28,386 nucleotides of DNA from RYN-431 sp036388295 (GCA_036388295.1 DASVSC010000174.1:1-28386), one strand, 5' to 3'. Counted from the stretch's first letter, positions 1-7,244 are shown. The notes: generated by a model not told the origin, from the letters alone. A program made the numbers and translations.

Positions 1-105
1 AAACGCATGCGTCGGATCGGTACGCGGTACGAAAAGCGGGCCGACCACTACGCCACGATGCTCACGCTCGGCATGGCCGTCCTCTACCTGAGGGCACTGG
101 CGTGA
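1..105 (+). CDS. IS5-family transposase, C-terminal fragment (cut by window edge)
   Basis: An open frame runs from the first base to a TGA at 103-105 and encodes 34 residues, including RYEKRADHYATMLTLGMAV. The pattern arginine-tyrosine-aspartate/glutamate-lysine-arginine-alanine followed by a hydrophobic helix is the usual C-terminus of IS5-family DDE transposases (IS427/IS1031-like subgroups), which end in forms like RYEKRAENYLA. The catalytic residues lie upstream of the window, so it is unknown whether the gene is intact. The family call rests on this short tail only. Confidence 0.6.
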   Translation, partial: KRMRRIGTRYEKRADHYATMLTLGMAVLYLRALA

Positions 106-121
106 CCCGTCAGACACAACC
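1..121 (+). mobile_element. Right end of an IS5-like insertion sequence
   Basis: The transposase tail stops at 105. The bases up to 121 read CAGACACAACC, which gives GGTTGTGTCTG when read inward, the GG-starting style of terminus typical of IS5-family elements. From position 122 the sequence becomes homologous to the repeat at 27633-27747, so the IS boundary can be placed at about 121/122. The left end and any target duplication are outside the window. Confidence 0.5.
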
Positions 122-236
122 TAGGGTGAGGGCCGGCGACGCAAAACTCTATCGGAACCAGTGCCGGCCGACGCTTGAGCGCGCTCGGTCGAAGCCCTCA
201 CCCCAGCCCTCTCCCGGCCATATTGGGAGAGGGAGC
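122..236. repeat. Palindromic repeat, copy 1 (left arm lost at IS boundary)
   Basis: This stretch aligns with 27633-27747 at constant spacing: TAGGGTGAGGG starts both copies and GAAGCCCTCACCC begins 69 nt later in both. The shared parts include GCCGGCCGACG and CTCGGTCGAAGCCCTCACCC, and both end in a CCCTCTCCCGGCCAT hairpin. The left hairpin arm present in the other copy is absent here, and the IS end is found in its place. Short open frames on either strand of this repeat are not genes. Confidence 0.75.
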
Positions 237-317
237 CAGACGCCGTGCCGCTACGCCAACGCGCGCGACGCTCCACGTCTTCTCGCACCACCTCGTATCG
301 AGAGGCACATCCCGCAC

Positions 318-953
318 TCACTCGTTCTTTTTCGGCATCTTGTCTAGCGCGTCTTTCGCCAATTGGAACTGGCGAATAATCTCGGCCAAACGGGTCGAAC
401 GGTAACTCGCCAGGCTGCGCGTCACTTCGCCGGTGGTGGGCGAGATCTGGATCGTCCGCACCAGCGCGATGCGGCCGGCGCTGCCGTCGATGTTGGAGAT
501 GGTGGCGTTCCCCTTCGTGCGGTAAACGCCGCGGGCCAGAGTCGTGGCGCTGCTATCGCGGTCCAGCGCGGCCAAGGCTTTCACGCCTTCGATCAGCGGG
601 CCGATTTCGTCGGCGTCGACGTATGTGCGCGCCGACTGCGATGCCTGCCCGATGCGCTGCGTCACGACCAGCGACAGGCCGCGGGCGGACTGCTTACTGG
701 TACGGTCTTCGATCTCCACGGCGTAAACGGCGAGGTTGCCATTTTCGTCGTCGGACACGTCGCCCACTTTCGTCAGGCGGCGCACCGTCAGGCCGGGGTT
801 GCGGTCCAGCCCTTCCAGAATTGTGGTCGGCGGCTGGGTGATGACGACCACCGCCGGCGCGTTGCCGCCCGGCTCCACGTTCTCCGTCTGGGCCATCGTA
901 CCGGCCGTTGTGCCCAGAACGCCCATCCAAGTGATCAGCAAAACCCGGCGCAT
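318..953 (-). CDS. Secreted hypothetical protein
   Basis: This 211-residue protein is not recognised. The start at 953 was chosen because GGAGG lies 6 nt upstream and because it places a typical signal peptide at the N-terminus: MRRVLLITWMGVLGTTAGTMAQ, a basic start, a hydrophobic core and an AxA-like site near residue 20. An upstream in-frame ATG at 986 lacks both. The mature part is hydrophilic, has no cysteine pairs or repeats, and ends in a lysine/glutamate-rich tail. It is divergent from ftsY, with about 135 bp between starts. It is probably exported to the periplasm or envelope; no activity can be proposed. Confidence 0.75.
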   Translation of the reverse strand: MRRVLLITWMGVLGTTAGTMAQTENVEPGGNAPAVVVITQPPTTILEGLDRNPGLTVRRLTKVGDVSDDENGNLAVYAVEIEDRTSKQSARGLSLVVTQRIGQASQSARTYVDADEIGPLIEGVKALAALDRDSSATTLARGVYRTKGNATISNIDGSAGRIALVRTIQISPTTGEVTRSLASYRSTRLAEIIRQFQLAKDALDKMPKKNE

Positions 954-1049
954 GTTGAACCTCCAGAGGACTATCCCGTGTGACACGATCGACGCCGCAA
1001 CGTTAACGCCCTCGGGGGATTTTCCTCAAACGCCTGTTCACTTCGTCAC

Positions 1050-1078
1050 TTGGAGTCGGGCCATCGCGCGGTCATACT
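1050..1078 (+). promoter_or_regulatory. Candidate ftsY promoter
   Basis: TTGGAG (1050-1055), a 17-nt spacer and CATACT (1073-1078) resemble a sigma-70 promoter. The predicted transcription start, near 1085, lies only a few bases before the ftsY ATG at 1088, and there is no Shine-Dalgarno sequence. The transcript would be leaderless or nearly so. Confidence 0.4.
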
Positions 1079-1087
1079 GCCGGCCGC

Positions 1088-2029
1088 ATGGGTTTTTTCT
1101 CCAAATCGCTCGACCGCCTGAAGGGCGCGCTCAAGAAAACGGCCGCGGTGCTGAACACCGACGTGCGCACGCTGTTCGTCCCCGGCCGTCAGATCGATGA
1201 CGCCTTTCTGGACGAAGTGGAGGAAAAGTTCATCCGCGCCGACATGGGCGTGAAGAACGCGACGGAAATCGTCGAAGCCATCCGCAACCGCTGGCGATTG
1301 GGCCGCATTCGCAATGCCGACGAGGCCCGGGCCGTGGTGCGCGACTGGCTGCTGGAAGACTGGCCCGACCAGGAGCGCGACATCCGCTTCAACCCGAACG
1401 GGCCGACGGTCATCATGGTGGCCGGCGTGAACGGGGCGGGCAAAACCACCAGCATCGCGAAGCTGGCGAACCTGCTGAAAAACCAGGCCGGCAAAACCGT
1501 GCTGGTCGCCGCCGGCGACACCTTCCGCGCGGCGGCAGTCGAGCAACTGACGATCTGGTCCAAACGCATCGGCGTCGAGATCGTCAAGCACGCCCAAGGC
1601 TCTGACCCGGCCGCCGTCGCCTACGACGCCTGCGAGGCCGCCAAGGCGCGCGGCATCGACGTGGTCATCATCGACACCGCCGGCCGGCTGCACACGCAGG
1701 AACACCTGATGCGCGAACTGCAGAAGATCCACGGTGTGATCAGCAAGCGCATCGAAGGCGCGCCGCACGAAACCCTGCTGGTGCTCGACGCCACCACCGG
1801 CCAGAACGCCGTCAACCAGGCCAAACAGTTCGCCGGCGTCGTTCCCATCACCGGCATCATGCTCGCCAAGCTCGACGGCACCGCCAAGGGGGGCGTGGTG
1901 ATCGCCATCAAGGACCAGCTGAACATCCCCGTCAAGTTCATCGGCCTGGGCGAAACGCCGGACGACATTGAGACGTTCGACCCGAAACGCTTCGTGGCGG
2001 CGCTGTTCGGGGAAGACGTAGCGGCGTAG
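1088..2029 (+). CDS. ftsY: Signal recognition particle receptor FtsY
   Basis: FtsY is the membrane-associated GTPase that docks SRP-ribosome complexes at the translocon for co-translational insertion of membrane proteins. The 313-residue protein has the helical N domain (about 1-95) and the SRP-type G domain. Visible motifs are the P-loop GVNGAGKTT (113-121), DTFRAAA (144-150), DTAGR (196-200), AKLDGTAKGG (from 260; the usual TKLD has alanine for threonine) and FIGLGE near 285. The long acidic A domain of E. coli FtsY is missing, as in many other phyla. The C-terminal ETFDPKRFV segment is characteristic. No Shine-Dalgarno sequence precedes the ATG. The esterase gene follows after 33 bp. Confidence 0.97.
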   Translation: MGFFSKSLDRLKGALKKTAAVLNTDVRTLFVPGRQIDDAFLDEVEEKFIRADMGVKNATEIVEAIRNRWRLGRIRNADEARAVVRDWLLEDWPDQERDIRFNPNGPTVIMVAGVNGAGKTTSIAKLANLLKNQAGKTVLVAAGDTFRAAAVEQLTIWSKRIGVEIVKHAQGSDPAAVAYDACEAAKARGIDVVIIDTAGRLHTQEHLMRELQKIHGVISKRIEGAPHETLLVLDATTGQNAVNQAKQFAGVVPITGIMLAKLDGTAKGGVVIAIKDQLNIPVKFIGLGETPDDIETFDPKRFVAALFGEDVAA

Positions 2030-2062
2030 GTTCGAAACCATTTCCGGAACGGTGGAGGCGAC

Positions 2063-3082
2063 ATGTCGAGCCGGTTTAAGCGTTTGCTGTCCTTTGCGTT
2101 GCTTTTTCTGGCCGCGAACCTAGCCGAAGCCGCCTCACCGACGACCTGGCCGGCCACCTGGCCCGCGCCGCCGGAACTGCCGGTCGCGCCAGTCGTTCGG
2201 CTTTGGCCGAATGACCCGCCGGCGACGCAGACGTTTGACGTGACGGACAAAACGACGGCCCGCGGCGAACCGAACAGTCCCGGGTTCAATGTCGCCGACA
2301 TTCGGTACCCGTCGCTGATGGTTTACCTGCCCGAGAAGCAAAGCGGCCCGCGGGCGGCCGTCATCATTTGTCCGGGCGGCGGGTATGCCTACGAATCGCT
2401 GACGTACGAAGGCATTGACGTCGCCAAGCGTTTCGCCGCTGAGGGCGTGGCCGGGTTCGTGTTGCGTTACCGGCTGCCCGACGGGCGGCCGCCCGAGGCG
2501 GGGCAGTTGCCCCTGCCGCAACAGGACGTGCTGCGCGCGGTCCAGCTCGTCCGCAGCCGGGCGGCGGAGTGGAACGTGGACCCGCAGCGCGTGGGCGTCG
2601 TCGGCTTTTCCGCCGGCGGACATCTCGCGGCGACGGCGGCCACGATGTACGACGACGCGCGCACGCTCGTGGCCCGTGCCGACGACGCGGTCGCCCAGAC
2701 CGCCGCCCGGCCGGACTTTGCGGTGCTGATTTATCCGGTGATCACGATGAACCGGCAGGGCAGCCATGGCGGGTCGCGGCAGAACCTGCTCGGCCCGGAA
2801 CCGGACGCCGCGTTAGTTGATCGCTTTTCCAATGAACTTCACGTGACGCCGCGAACGCCGCCGTTGTTCGTCGTTCACCCCAAGGACGACGGAACTGTGC
2901 CGGTCGCCAACGCCCACCTGATCGTTGAAGCCGCGAAGAAGGCCGATGTGCCGCACGACCTGGTCCTGTTCGAAAAAGGCGGCCACGGCTTCGGCCTAGG
3001 CAACAACGCCGAAACGCGGACGTGGTTTCTCCGGTGCATGGACTGGCTGCGGTCGCAGAAGCTGATCGACGCCAAACCGTAG
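2063..3082 (+). CDS. Secreted alpha/beta-hydrolase (acetyl-esterase-like)
   Basis: The 339-residue protein has a signal peptide (basic start, hydrophobic 9-20, AEAA near 21-24). The alpha/beta-hydrolase fold shows an oxyanion-hole motif PGGGYAYES (104-112), a nucleophile elbow GFSAGGH with Ser183, an acidic residue in HPKDDGTVP (Asp275 or Asp276) and His308 in GGHGFG. This set matches the secreted BD-FAE/acetyl-xylan-esterase-like group that deacetylates plant or algal polysaccharides; the substrate is inferred only. GGAGG lies about 7 nt before the ATG. It may be co-transcribed with ftsY, although the functions are unrelated. Confidence 0.88.
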   Translation: MSSRFKRLLSFALLFLAANLAEAASPTTWPATWPAPPELPVAPVVRLWPNDPPATQTFDVTDKTTARGEPNSPGFNVADIRYPSLMVYLPEKQSGPRAAVIICPGGGYAYESLTYEGIDVAKRFAAEGVAGFVLRYRLPDGRPPEAGQLPLPQQDVLRAVQLVRSRAAEWNVDPQRVGVVGFSAGGHLAATAATMYDDARTLVARADDAVAQTAARPDFAVLIYPVITMNRQGSHGGSRQNLLGPEPDAALVDRFSNELHVTPRTPPLFVVHPKDDGTVPVANAHLIVEAAKKADVPHDLVLFEKGGHGFGLGNNAETRTWFLRCMDWLRSQKLIDAKP

Positions 3083-3132
3083 CCGTGACGCCTTTGACAG
3101 GATTGAACCCTGTCTCGCTCCTCGAAACCTTG

Positions 3133-3160
3133 CGGCGGGCCTGCTTTAGCGGGCCCGCCG
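3133..3160 (+). terminator. GC-rich hairpin downstream of the esterase gene
   Basis: CGGCGGGCC (3133-3141) pairs perfectly with GGCCCGCCG (3152-3160) around a 10-nt loop. It lies about 50 bp after the esterase stop. There is no T-run, so it could be a weak terminator or a palindromic intergenic repeat. Confidence 0.35.
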
Positions 3161-3218
3161 AACGGGCTTGGCACTTCCTGCTGCGTTAACTGAAGAGGGC
3201 GCTGGGCCTTGCGCCGGC

Positions 3219-3347
3219 TCATTTGCCGAGCATTTTCGCGCCCACAAAGATCACGATCGCCCCGATCAGGCCGCCGCCGAGGAGCATGTAAATGAGCGAG
3301 TAACCGATCGCGGCCAAAGGCATGACGGTGGAGAGTAAGTGTTCCAT
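3219..3347 (-). CDS. Small membrane protein, 42 residues
   Basis: This short reading frame encodes a single strongly hydrophobic, glycine-rich segment (roughly residues 7-38, including LLGGGLIGAIVIFVGAKML) ending in lysine-glycine-lysine. That is a coherent transmembrane helix or hairpin, not random GC-rich translation. The start has no Shine-Dalgarno sequence, but a perfect-looking TATGAT hexamer lies 5 nt upstream on the same strand (3353-3358), matching the leaderless pattern of other genes here. It is convergent with the esterase gene. No family is recognised, and its function is unknown. Confidence 0.5.
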   Translation of the reverse strand: MEHLLSTVMPLAAIGYSLIYMLLGGGLIGAIVIFVGAKMLGK

Positions 3348-3428
3348 GCCCGATCATATGAGGGATTTCCTGAGTGCGTGTCTAAGTTCTTTTTCACGCA
3401 ACGATGAAAAGAGACGCCCGGCTCTGAG

Positions 3429-3499
3429 GCACGGCTCGCTTCAGCGGGCGTGTCTTCCTGCCTGACGCGGACGTTCAGGCCCGCTGAAGCGAGCCGTGC
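3429..3499. repeat. 21-bp perfect inverted repeat
   Basis: Positions 3429-3449 and 3479-3499 are perfect reverse complements (21 bp, core GCTCGCTTCAGCGGGC) separated by 29 nt. It lies between the small membrane protein gene and the dnaN upstream region. It looks like a REP-type palindrome, because no T-run follows either arm and no gene ends next to it. Confidence 0.75.
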
Positions 3500-3500
3500 T

Positions 3501-3734
3501 TCGACGGGCATCGAGGGCGATTCAAGTTCTTAAGCAGATCGGTCGATGAAGAGGGCACACGGTGTCCGATCGCGCCTTCAACAGGCGCTCGGGACAAGCC
3601 GTGGACAAGGCCGGGACGGCCCGACGCGTCCTGTCGCGCCCGGCCCGCGCTGGCGTCGCCCCCAGCCGCCAAGCAGACGCCGCTGTCGCCGACGCCCGTC
3701 GCCCCCGTCAGCAGCCGTCATCCGTCCTGACAGA
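3501..3734. other. Non-coding GC-rich stretch upstream of dnaN
   Basis: No convincing gene is seen here on either strand. The possible frames are arginine/proline-rich translations of GC-rich DNA, start without ribosome-binding sites and match no family I recognise. rpmH and dnaA, often found beside dnaN in other bacteria, are not present. Confidence 0.5.
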
Positions 3735-3899
3735 TTGTCCCCACCCGTGGTCCGGTAATCCCGATCATAAGTCGTTATGGGTAAACGTCCGGCGCGCCTC
3801 GCGCACGGTTTATCCCCAAACGGCGCAAGAGTATTACTACTAAGACGAGTTAGAGATTTCTTATAGATACGTTCGAGTGATACCATTCACTTATCCACG
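3735..3899. other. Candidate replication origin (degenerate DnaA boxes plus AT-rich stretch)
   Basis: TTATCCACG (3891-3899) and TTATCCCCA (3810-3818) each differ by one base from the DnaA box TTATCCACA. TTGTCCCCA (3735-3743) and, reversed, TATGGGTAA (3776-3784) differ by two. Between the boxes, 3829-3893 is strikingly AT-rich for this genome (GTATTACTACTAAG, TTTCTTATAGATAC), as expected of an unwinding element. It directly precedes dnaN, a common origin location. The box matches are imperfect and dnaA is not adjacent, so this is a hypothesis. Confidence 0.4.
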
Positions 3900-3944
3900 C
3901 GAACGGGTCGAAGACCGTCGCGTGAGAGGAAAGGGAACAGGCTC

Positions 3945-5048
3945 ATGAAAGTGATCTGCAATCGGGGGGCTTTGCTGGAAGCGCTGTCCATCGCCGGCGT
4001 GGTGTCGTCGGCCCGGACGCCCAAGCCGGTGCTGCAATGCGTGAAGCTGACGGCCGGCGAAGACCGTCTGACCATCTGCGCCACCGACCTGGAAGTGGCC
4101 ATTCGCTACAGCGACACGCAGGTGCAGGTCGACGAGCCGGGCGAAACCCTCGTGCCCGCCGACCGGTTGCGCGACATCGTCCGCGAGAGCATCGACGACA
4201 CGCTCAGCCTGGAAATCGTCGGCGAGCAGTTGCACATCAAGGGCCAGGATTCGCACTTCCGTATTTACACGCAGAACCCCGCCGAGTTCCCGCCCGTGCC
4301 GGATTTTGAGGGAACGGCCGACTTCGAAGTGCAGGGCAAAGTGCTCAAGCAGCTCGTCGGCCAGACGCTGTTCGCCGCGGCGAAGGAAGCCACGCGCTAC
4401 GCCTTCAACGGCGTGCTGACGACCGTCAAAGGCAAACGCCTGATCTTGGTCGCCACCGACGGCCGCCGGCTGGCCCTGGCCAAGGGCGACCTCATCAACG
4501 GCGACAAGGTCGCCGACGGCCCGCAGACGATCGTGCCGGCCAAGACGCTCAGCCTGGTCGACAAGCTCATCAGCGACCCGGACGAAGCCGTAATGGTGAA
4601 GATGACCGAGAACCAGATCATCTTCCACACCGCCGAGGCCACGCTGACGAGCAACCTCATCGAGGGCCAGTTCCCGCCGTACGAGGACGTGGTGCCGAAG
4701 GAGTGCGACAAGAAAATGACCGCCGGCACGGCCGACCTGCTCAGCGCCGTCCGCCGCAGCGCGCTGCTGACCACGCAGGACAGCAAGGGCGTGCGCATGA
4801 CCTTCACCGGGAAGGGCTTGACGCTCAGCAGCAAAAGCCCCGACGCCGGCGAGGCGACGATCAATTTCGCCTGCCGCTTCGAAGGCGGCGACATCGAAAT
4901 CGGCTTCAACCCGAACTTCTTTACCGACGCACTGAAGGTAGTGAACAGCGACGAAATCAGCTTCGAACTGCTGGCCCCGAACCGGCCGGGCCTGCTCAAG
5001 GGCGGGGCGAACTTCACGTACGTGATTATGCCGGTGAATCTGCAGTGA
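3945..5048 (+). CDS. dnaN: DNA polymerase III beta subunit (sliding clamp)
   Basis: DnaN forms the ring-shaped homodimer that tethers DNA polymerase III and other clamp clients to DNA. The protein is 367 residues, the normal length, and shows the three repeated clamp domains (about 1-120, 125-245 and 246-367). Recognisable segments are the N-terminal MKVICNRGALLEAL, VATDGRRLALAK in the second domain, LIEGQFPPYEDVVP in the linker/third domain, and the C-terminal YVIMPVNLQ, which corresponds to the usual MPMRL-like end beside the client-binding pocket. GAGAGGAAAGG lies some 10-18 nt upstream. dciA follows at once, supporting a replication gene cluster. Confidence 0.97.
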   Translation: MKVICNRGALLEALSIAGVVSSARTPKPVLQCVKLTAGEDRLTICATDLEVAIRYSDTQVQVDEPGETLVPADRLRDIVRESIDDTLSLEIVGEQLHIKGQDSHFRIYTQNPAEFPPVPDFEGTADFEVQGKVLKQLVGQTLFAAAKEATRYAFNGVLTTVKGKRLILVATDGRRLALAKGDLINGDKVADGPQTIVPAKTLSLVDKLISDPDEAVMVKMTENQIIFHTAEATLTSNLIEGQFPPYEDVVPKECDKKMTAGTADLLSAVRRSALLTTQDSKGVRMTFTGKGLTLSSKSPDAGEATINFACRFEGGDIEIGFNPNFFTDALKVVNSDEISFELLAPNRPGLLKGGANFTYVIMPVNLQ

Positions 5049-5052
5049 TTTC

Positions 5053-5107
5053 GTAGGGCGGGCACTGCCCGCCGTCCCCGTGAAATGGCGGGCAGTGCCC
5101 GCCCTAC
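5053..5107. repeat. 21-bp inverted repeat between dnaN and dciA
   Basis: Positions 5053-5073 and 5087-5107 are perfect reverse complements (21 bp, core GTAGGGCGGGCACTGCC) with a 13-nt loop. The hairpin begins 4 nt after the dnaN stop and ends 3 nt before the dciA ATG, so it fills the whole intergenic gap. It may act as a terminator or attenuator, or be a REP-type repeat. Confidence 0.85.
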
Positions 5108-5110
5108 GTC

Positions 5111-5467
5111 ATGAACAGCACCGAAGCCGATCTTTTCCGCCAAGCCAAATGGAAAGCCGCCGAGCACCGCTCGCCGGCGAAGCTGGGCGTGGAGGCGGTG
5201 CTCTGCTTCAAGCACCTGGAGAAGCGGCACAAGAAGTTCGGCCGCATCGGCGAGGCGTGGCTGCAGCTGGTGCCGCCGGCGCTGCAGAACGCGAGCGAAT
5301 TGCAGACCTACAGCCGCGGCGTTCTCGGCGTCGTTGTCGAAGGCTCCACCCATCTGTTCCTGCTGAAGCAAGCCCTGCTGAGCGGCCTGCAGGAACAACT
5401 GCTGCTGGCCTGCCGGAGCGAAGGGCTGAAGAAGATCACCCTGCGCGCGGGCCGCTTGTCGGCGTAG
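5111..5467 (+). CDS. dciA: DciA-like protein (DUF721), replicative helicase loader
   Basis: DciA proteins load or recruit the DnaB helicase in the many bacteria that lack phage-derived DnaC/DnaI. The 118-residue protein has the DUF721 layout: an N-terminal basic, helical part, then the motif RIGEAWLQLVPPAL, then YSRGVLGVVVEGSTHLFLLK, where family members have G-x-L-x-V-x-V-x-S, and a final helix with IT(L)RAG near the end. Position directly after dnaN supports the call, since dciA often sits beside dnaN, dnaA, gyrB or recF. No Shine-Dalgarno sequence is available because the preceding bases form the arm of a hairpin. It is short but within the family's range. Confidence 0.8.
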   Translation: MNSTEADLFRQAKWKAAEHRSPAKLGVEAVLCFKHLEKRHKKFGRIGEAWLQLVPPALQNASELQTYSRGVLGVVVEGSTHLFLLKQALLSGLQEQLLLACRSEGLKKITLRAGRLSA

Positions 5468-5556
5468 TGGCGACGCATGGGCCGCTTGCCGAGCGTCTGC
5501 CCGAAGTCCGATACCCACTAAATGCCGGCCTTTCCAACGTCGCGGCCTGAGATTTC

Positions 5557-5586
5557 TTGACCGTTCGCCTCGCGCGGCGGTACATT
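5557..5586 (+). promoter_or_regulatory. Candidate sigma-70 promoter for the BRCT-like gene
   Basis: TTGACC (5557-5562), an 18-nt spacer and TACATT (5581-5586) form the best-matched promoter in the window. The expected transcription start, near 5593, gives a 5' leader of about 120 nt before the ATG at 5713. Confidence 0.5.
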
Positions 5587-5712
5587 GCCCGGTGCCGGGC
5601 GGCAAGTCGTCCCTCGGTCGGGCGCGGCGTCTGCGGAGAGCAGCCCCGGCGGATTTTGCCGGCCCGCACAGCCGAGCCGTTTTCGGCGCCATTCCTCGGA
5701 GGTCGTAGTTTT

Positions 5713-7137
5713 ATGCCGCCCCCCATCCAAAACCAAAGCGGTTCCCGCGCGGCCCTGGTGACGTGGACCGTCGTCAGTTCCATCCTGTTCGTCGTCGCCA
5801 CCGTGCTGGCGATCTTCTCCAGCGTCGCGGCCAACAAGGCCCAGACGGAACTGGCCACCACGCAGCAGAAGTACCAGGCCGTTGTCAGCGACGTCGACCT
5901 CACCGGCGACGTCGTCACCGGCCTGACCGCCGCCAAGGGCAGCTACACGGGCAACCTGCTGAACTTCGCCGTGTCGCAGCGGGACGCGCTGGCCCGCAAG
6001 CTGTCGGGCACCGGCGCGGACATCGCCGTCGAACGGGCCGACGCCACGCTGGCGAAGATCAAGACCAACCCGTCGCTCAAGATCGGCAGCGATAACCTCA
6101 GTGCCGCCGCGGGCGCGCTGCTCGGCGAAGTCGACGCGCGGGGCAACCAACTCACGCAGCTCACCCAGGGCCGCGACGCCTTGGCCAAGAAGCTGGCCGC
6201 CTACGAGGCCGACTTCCGCGCCCAGCTGGCCGCCAAGGACGCCGACATCGCCAAGGCCCAGCAGGCCACCCAGGCCGCGCAGGCCGAACTGGCCGCCTAC
6301 CGCACCGCCAAGGACAGCGACATCGTCGGCCTACAGGCGTCGATGCAAGAGACGAGTGACACCGCCACCGCCACCGTCAACCAGCTCACCGCCCAGCAGC
6401 AGGAAGCGATCAACCAGGCCAAGCGCAAGGACGACCAGATCAAGGCCCTGCAGAACAAGCTCGGCGGCACCCGCCAGCCGGTCGACCAGATCGTCGCCCA
6501 GGCCGACGCACACGTGATGCGCGTCGCCGGCGACGGCATCCTCTACATCGACCTCGGCACCGGCGACCAGGTGTCGAACGGCATGAGCTTCGAAATCTAC
6601 GACCGCATCCAAGGCATCCCCAAGACCGGCCAGCCGACCAATGACGAAGCCCTGCCCAAGGGCAAGGCCAGCATCGAAATCATCAAGGTCAGCCCCGGCA
6701 GCAGCGCCTGCCGCATCGTCCGCCAGACGCCCGGCGAAACCGTCGTCGAGGGCGACGTCTGCGTGAACCTCGTCTTCGACCGTAACGTCAAATACAACGT
6801 GATGGTCTACGGCGTGTTCGACCTCGACCGCAACGGCCAGGCCAGCCCGCAGGACGCCGACGTGATCAAGCGCCTGGTCACCCGCTGGGGCGGCAAGGTG
6901 GTCACCAAGCTGAACGCCGACACCGACTTCCTTGTAGTCGGCAAAATGCCGGAAGTGCCGAGCTATTCGCAGGAAGAGCTTGACCGCCCGGAAATCCAGT
7001 TCGAAGTCGAGCGGAAGCAAAAGGAAGTCGCTGAGTACGACGACCTGCTCGGCCAGGCGATCCAGCTGAACATCCCGGTGCTGAACCAGAACCGGTTCCT
7101 CTACTTCACCGGTTACTACGAGCAATCGGCCCGGTAA
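5713..7137 (+). CDS. Membrane-anchored coiled-coil protein with BRCT-like domain
   Basis: The start at 5713 is set by GGAGG about 10 nt upstream; the frame is open further upstream but has no start signal. The 474-residue product has one transmembrane helix (about 15-37), an alanine/glutamine-rich coiled coil (about 140-250) and a globular C-terminal half. Residues 361-470 look like a BRCT domain: VIKRLVTRWGGKVV, DTDFLVVGKMP and, after an insert, AIQLNIPVLNQNRFLYF match the BRCT pattern of helix-GG-K-V, T-x-F-L-V-x-G and A-x-x-x-x-I-P-V-x-x-x-x-F-L. Overlapping its start, DLDRNGQASPQD (370-381) fits an EF-hand calcium loop. The function is unknown. The helix could leave the large domain outside the membrane, which would be unusual for BRCT. 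Confidence 0.8.
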   Translation: MPPPIQNQSGSRAALVTWTVVSSILFVVATVLAIFSSVAANKAQTELATTQQKYQAVVSDVDLTGDVVTGLTAAKGSYTGNLLNFAVSQRDALARKLSGTGADIAVERADATLAKIKTNPSLKIGSDNLSAAAGALLGEVDARGNQLTQLTQGRDALAKKLAAYEADFRAQLAAKDADIAKAQQATQAAQAELAAYRTAKDSDIVGLQASMQETSDTATATVNQLTAQQQEAINQAKRKDDQIKALQNKLGGTRQPVDQIVAQADAHVMRVAGDGILYIDLGTGDQVSNGMSFEIYDRIQGIPKTGQPTNDEALPKGKASIEIIKVSPGSSACRIVRQTPGETVVEGDVCVNLVFDRNVKYNVMVYGVFDLDRNGQASPQDADVIKRLVTRWGGKVVTKLNADTDFLVVGKMPEVPSYSQEELDRPEIQFEVERKQKEVAEYDDLLGQAIQLNIPVLNQNRFLYFTGYYEQSAR

Positions 7138-7167
7138 CGGCCGGTCGTCCGAGATGAAAACGTCGAG

Positions 7168-7204
7168 CCGCCCGGTCCTGAGAAGGGCCGGGCGGTTTGG
7201 TTAG
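7168..7204 (+). terminator. Rho-independent terminator after the BRCT-like gene
   Basis: CCGCCCGGTCC (7168-7178) pairs with GGGCCGGGCGG (7185-7195) as an 11-bp stem with one G-U pair and a 6-nt loop. It is followed by TTTGGTTAG. It lies 30 bp after the stop codon. Confidence 0.75.
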
Positions 7205-7232
7205 GTCTGGATCGACAAGGATTCAGATTTGA

Positions 7233-7238
7233 TACACT
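7233..7238 (+). promoter_or_regulatory. Candidate -10 element for a leaderless DUF433/DUF5615 transcript
   Basis: TACACT ends 6 nt before the ATG at 7245, and no Shine-Dalgarno sequence is present. Transcription would start at or next to the start codon. No clear -35 element is seen. Confidence 0.35.
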
Positions 7239-7244
7239 ACGACC

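Noticed and set aside
121..405. Overlapping short frames on both strands near the left edge
   Set aside because: They translate the truncated palindromic repeat and the 3' region of the secreted protein gene on the other strand.
1046..2041. Minus-strand frame opposite ftsY
   Set aside because: Antisense shadow of the well-supported FtsY gene.
3562..3843. Frame of 93 residues upstream of dnaN
   Set aside because: GTG start with no ribosome-binding site, arginine/proline-rich content, overlaps the candidate origin; no protein family is recognised. A start resembling rpmH nearby (MKRAHGV) does not continue as ribosomal protein L34.
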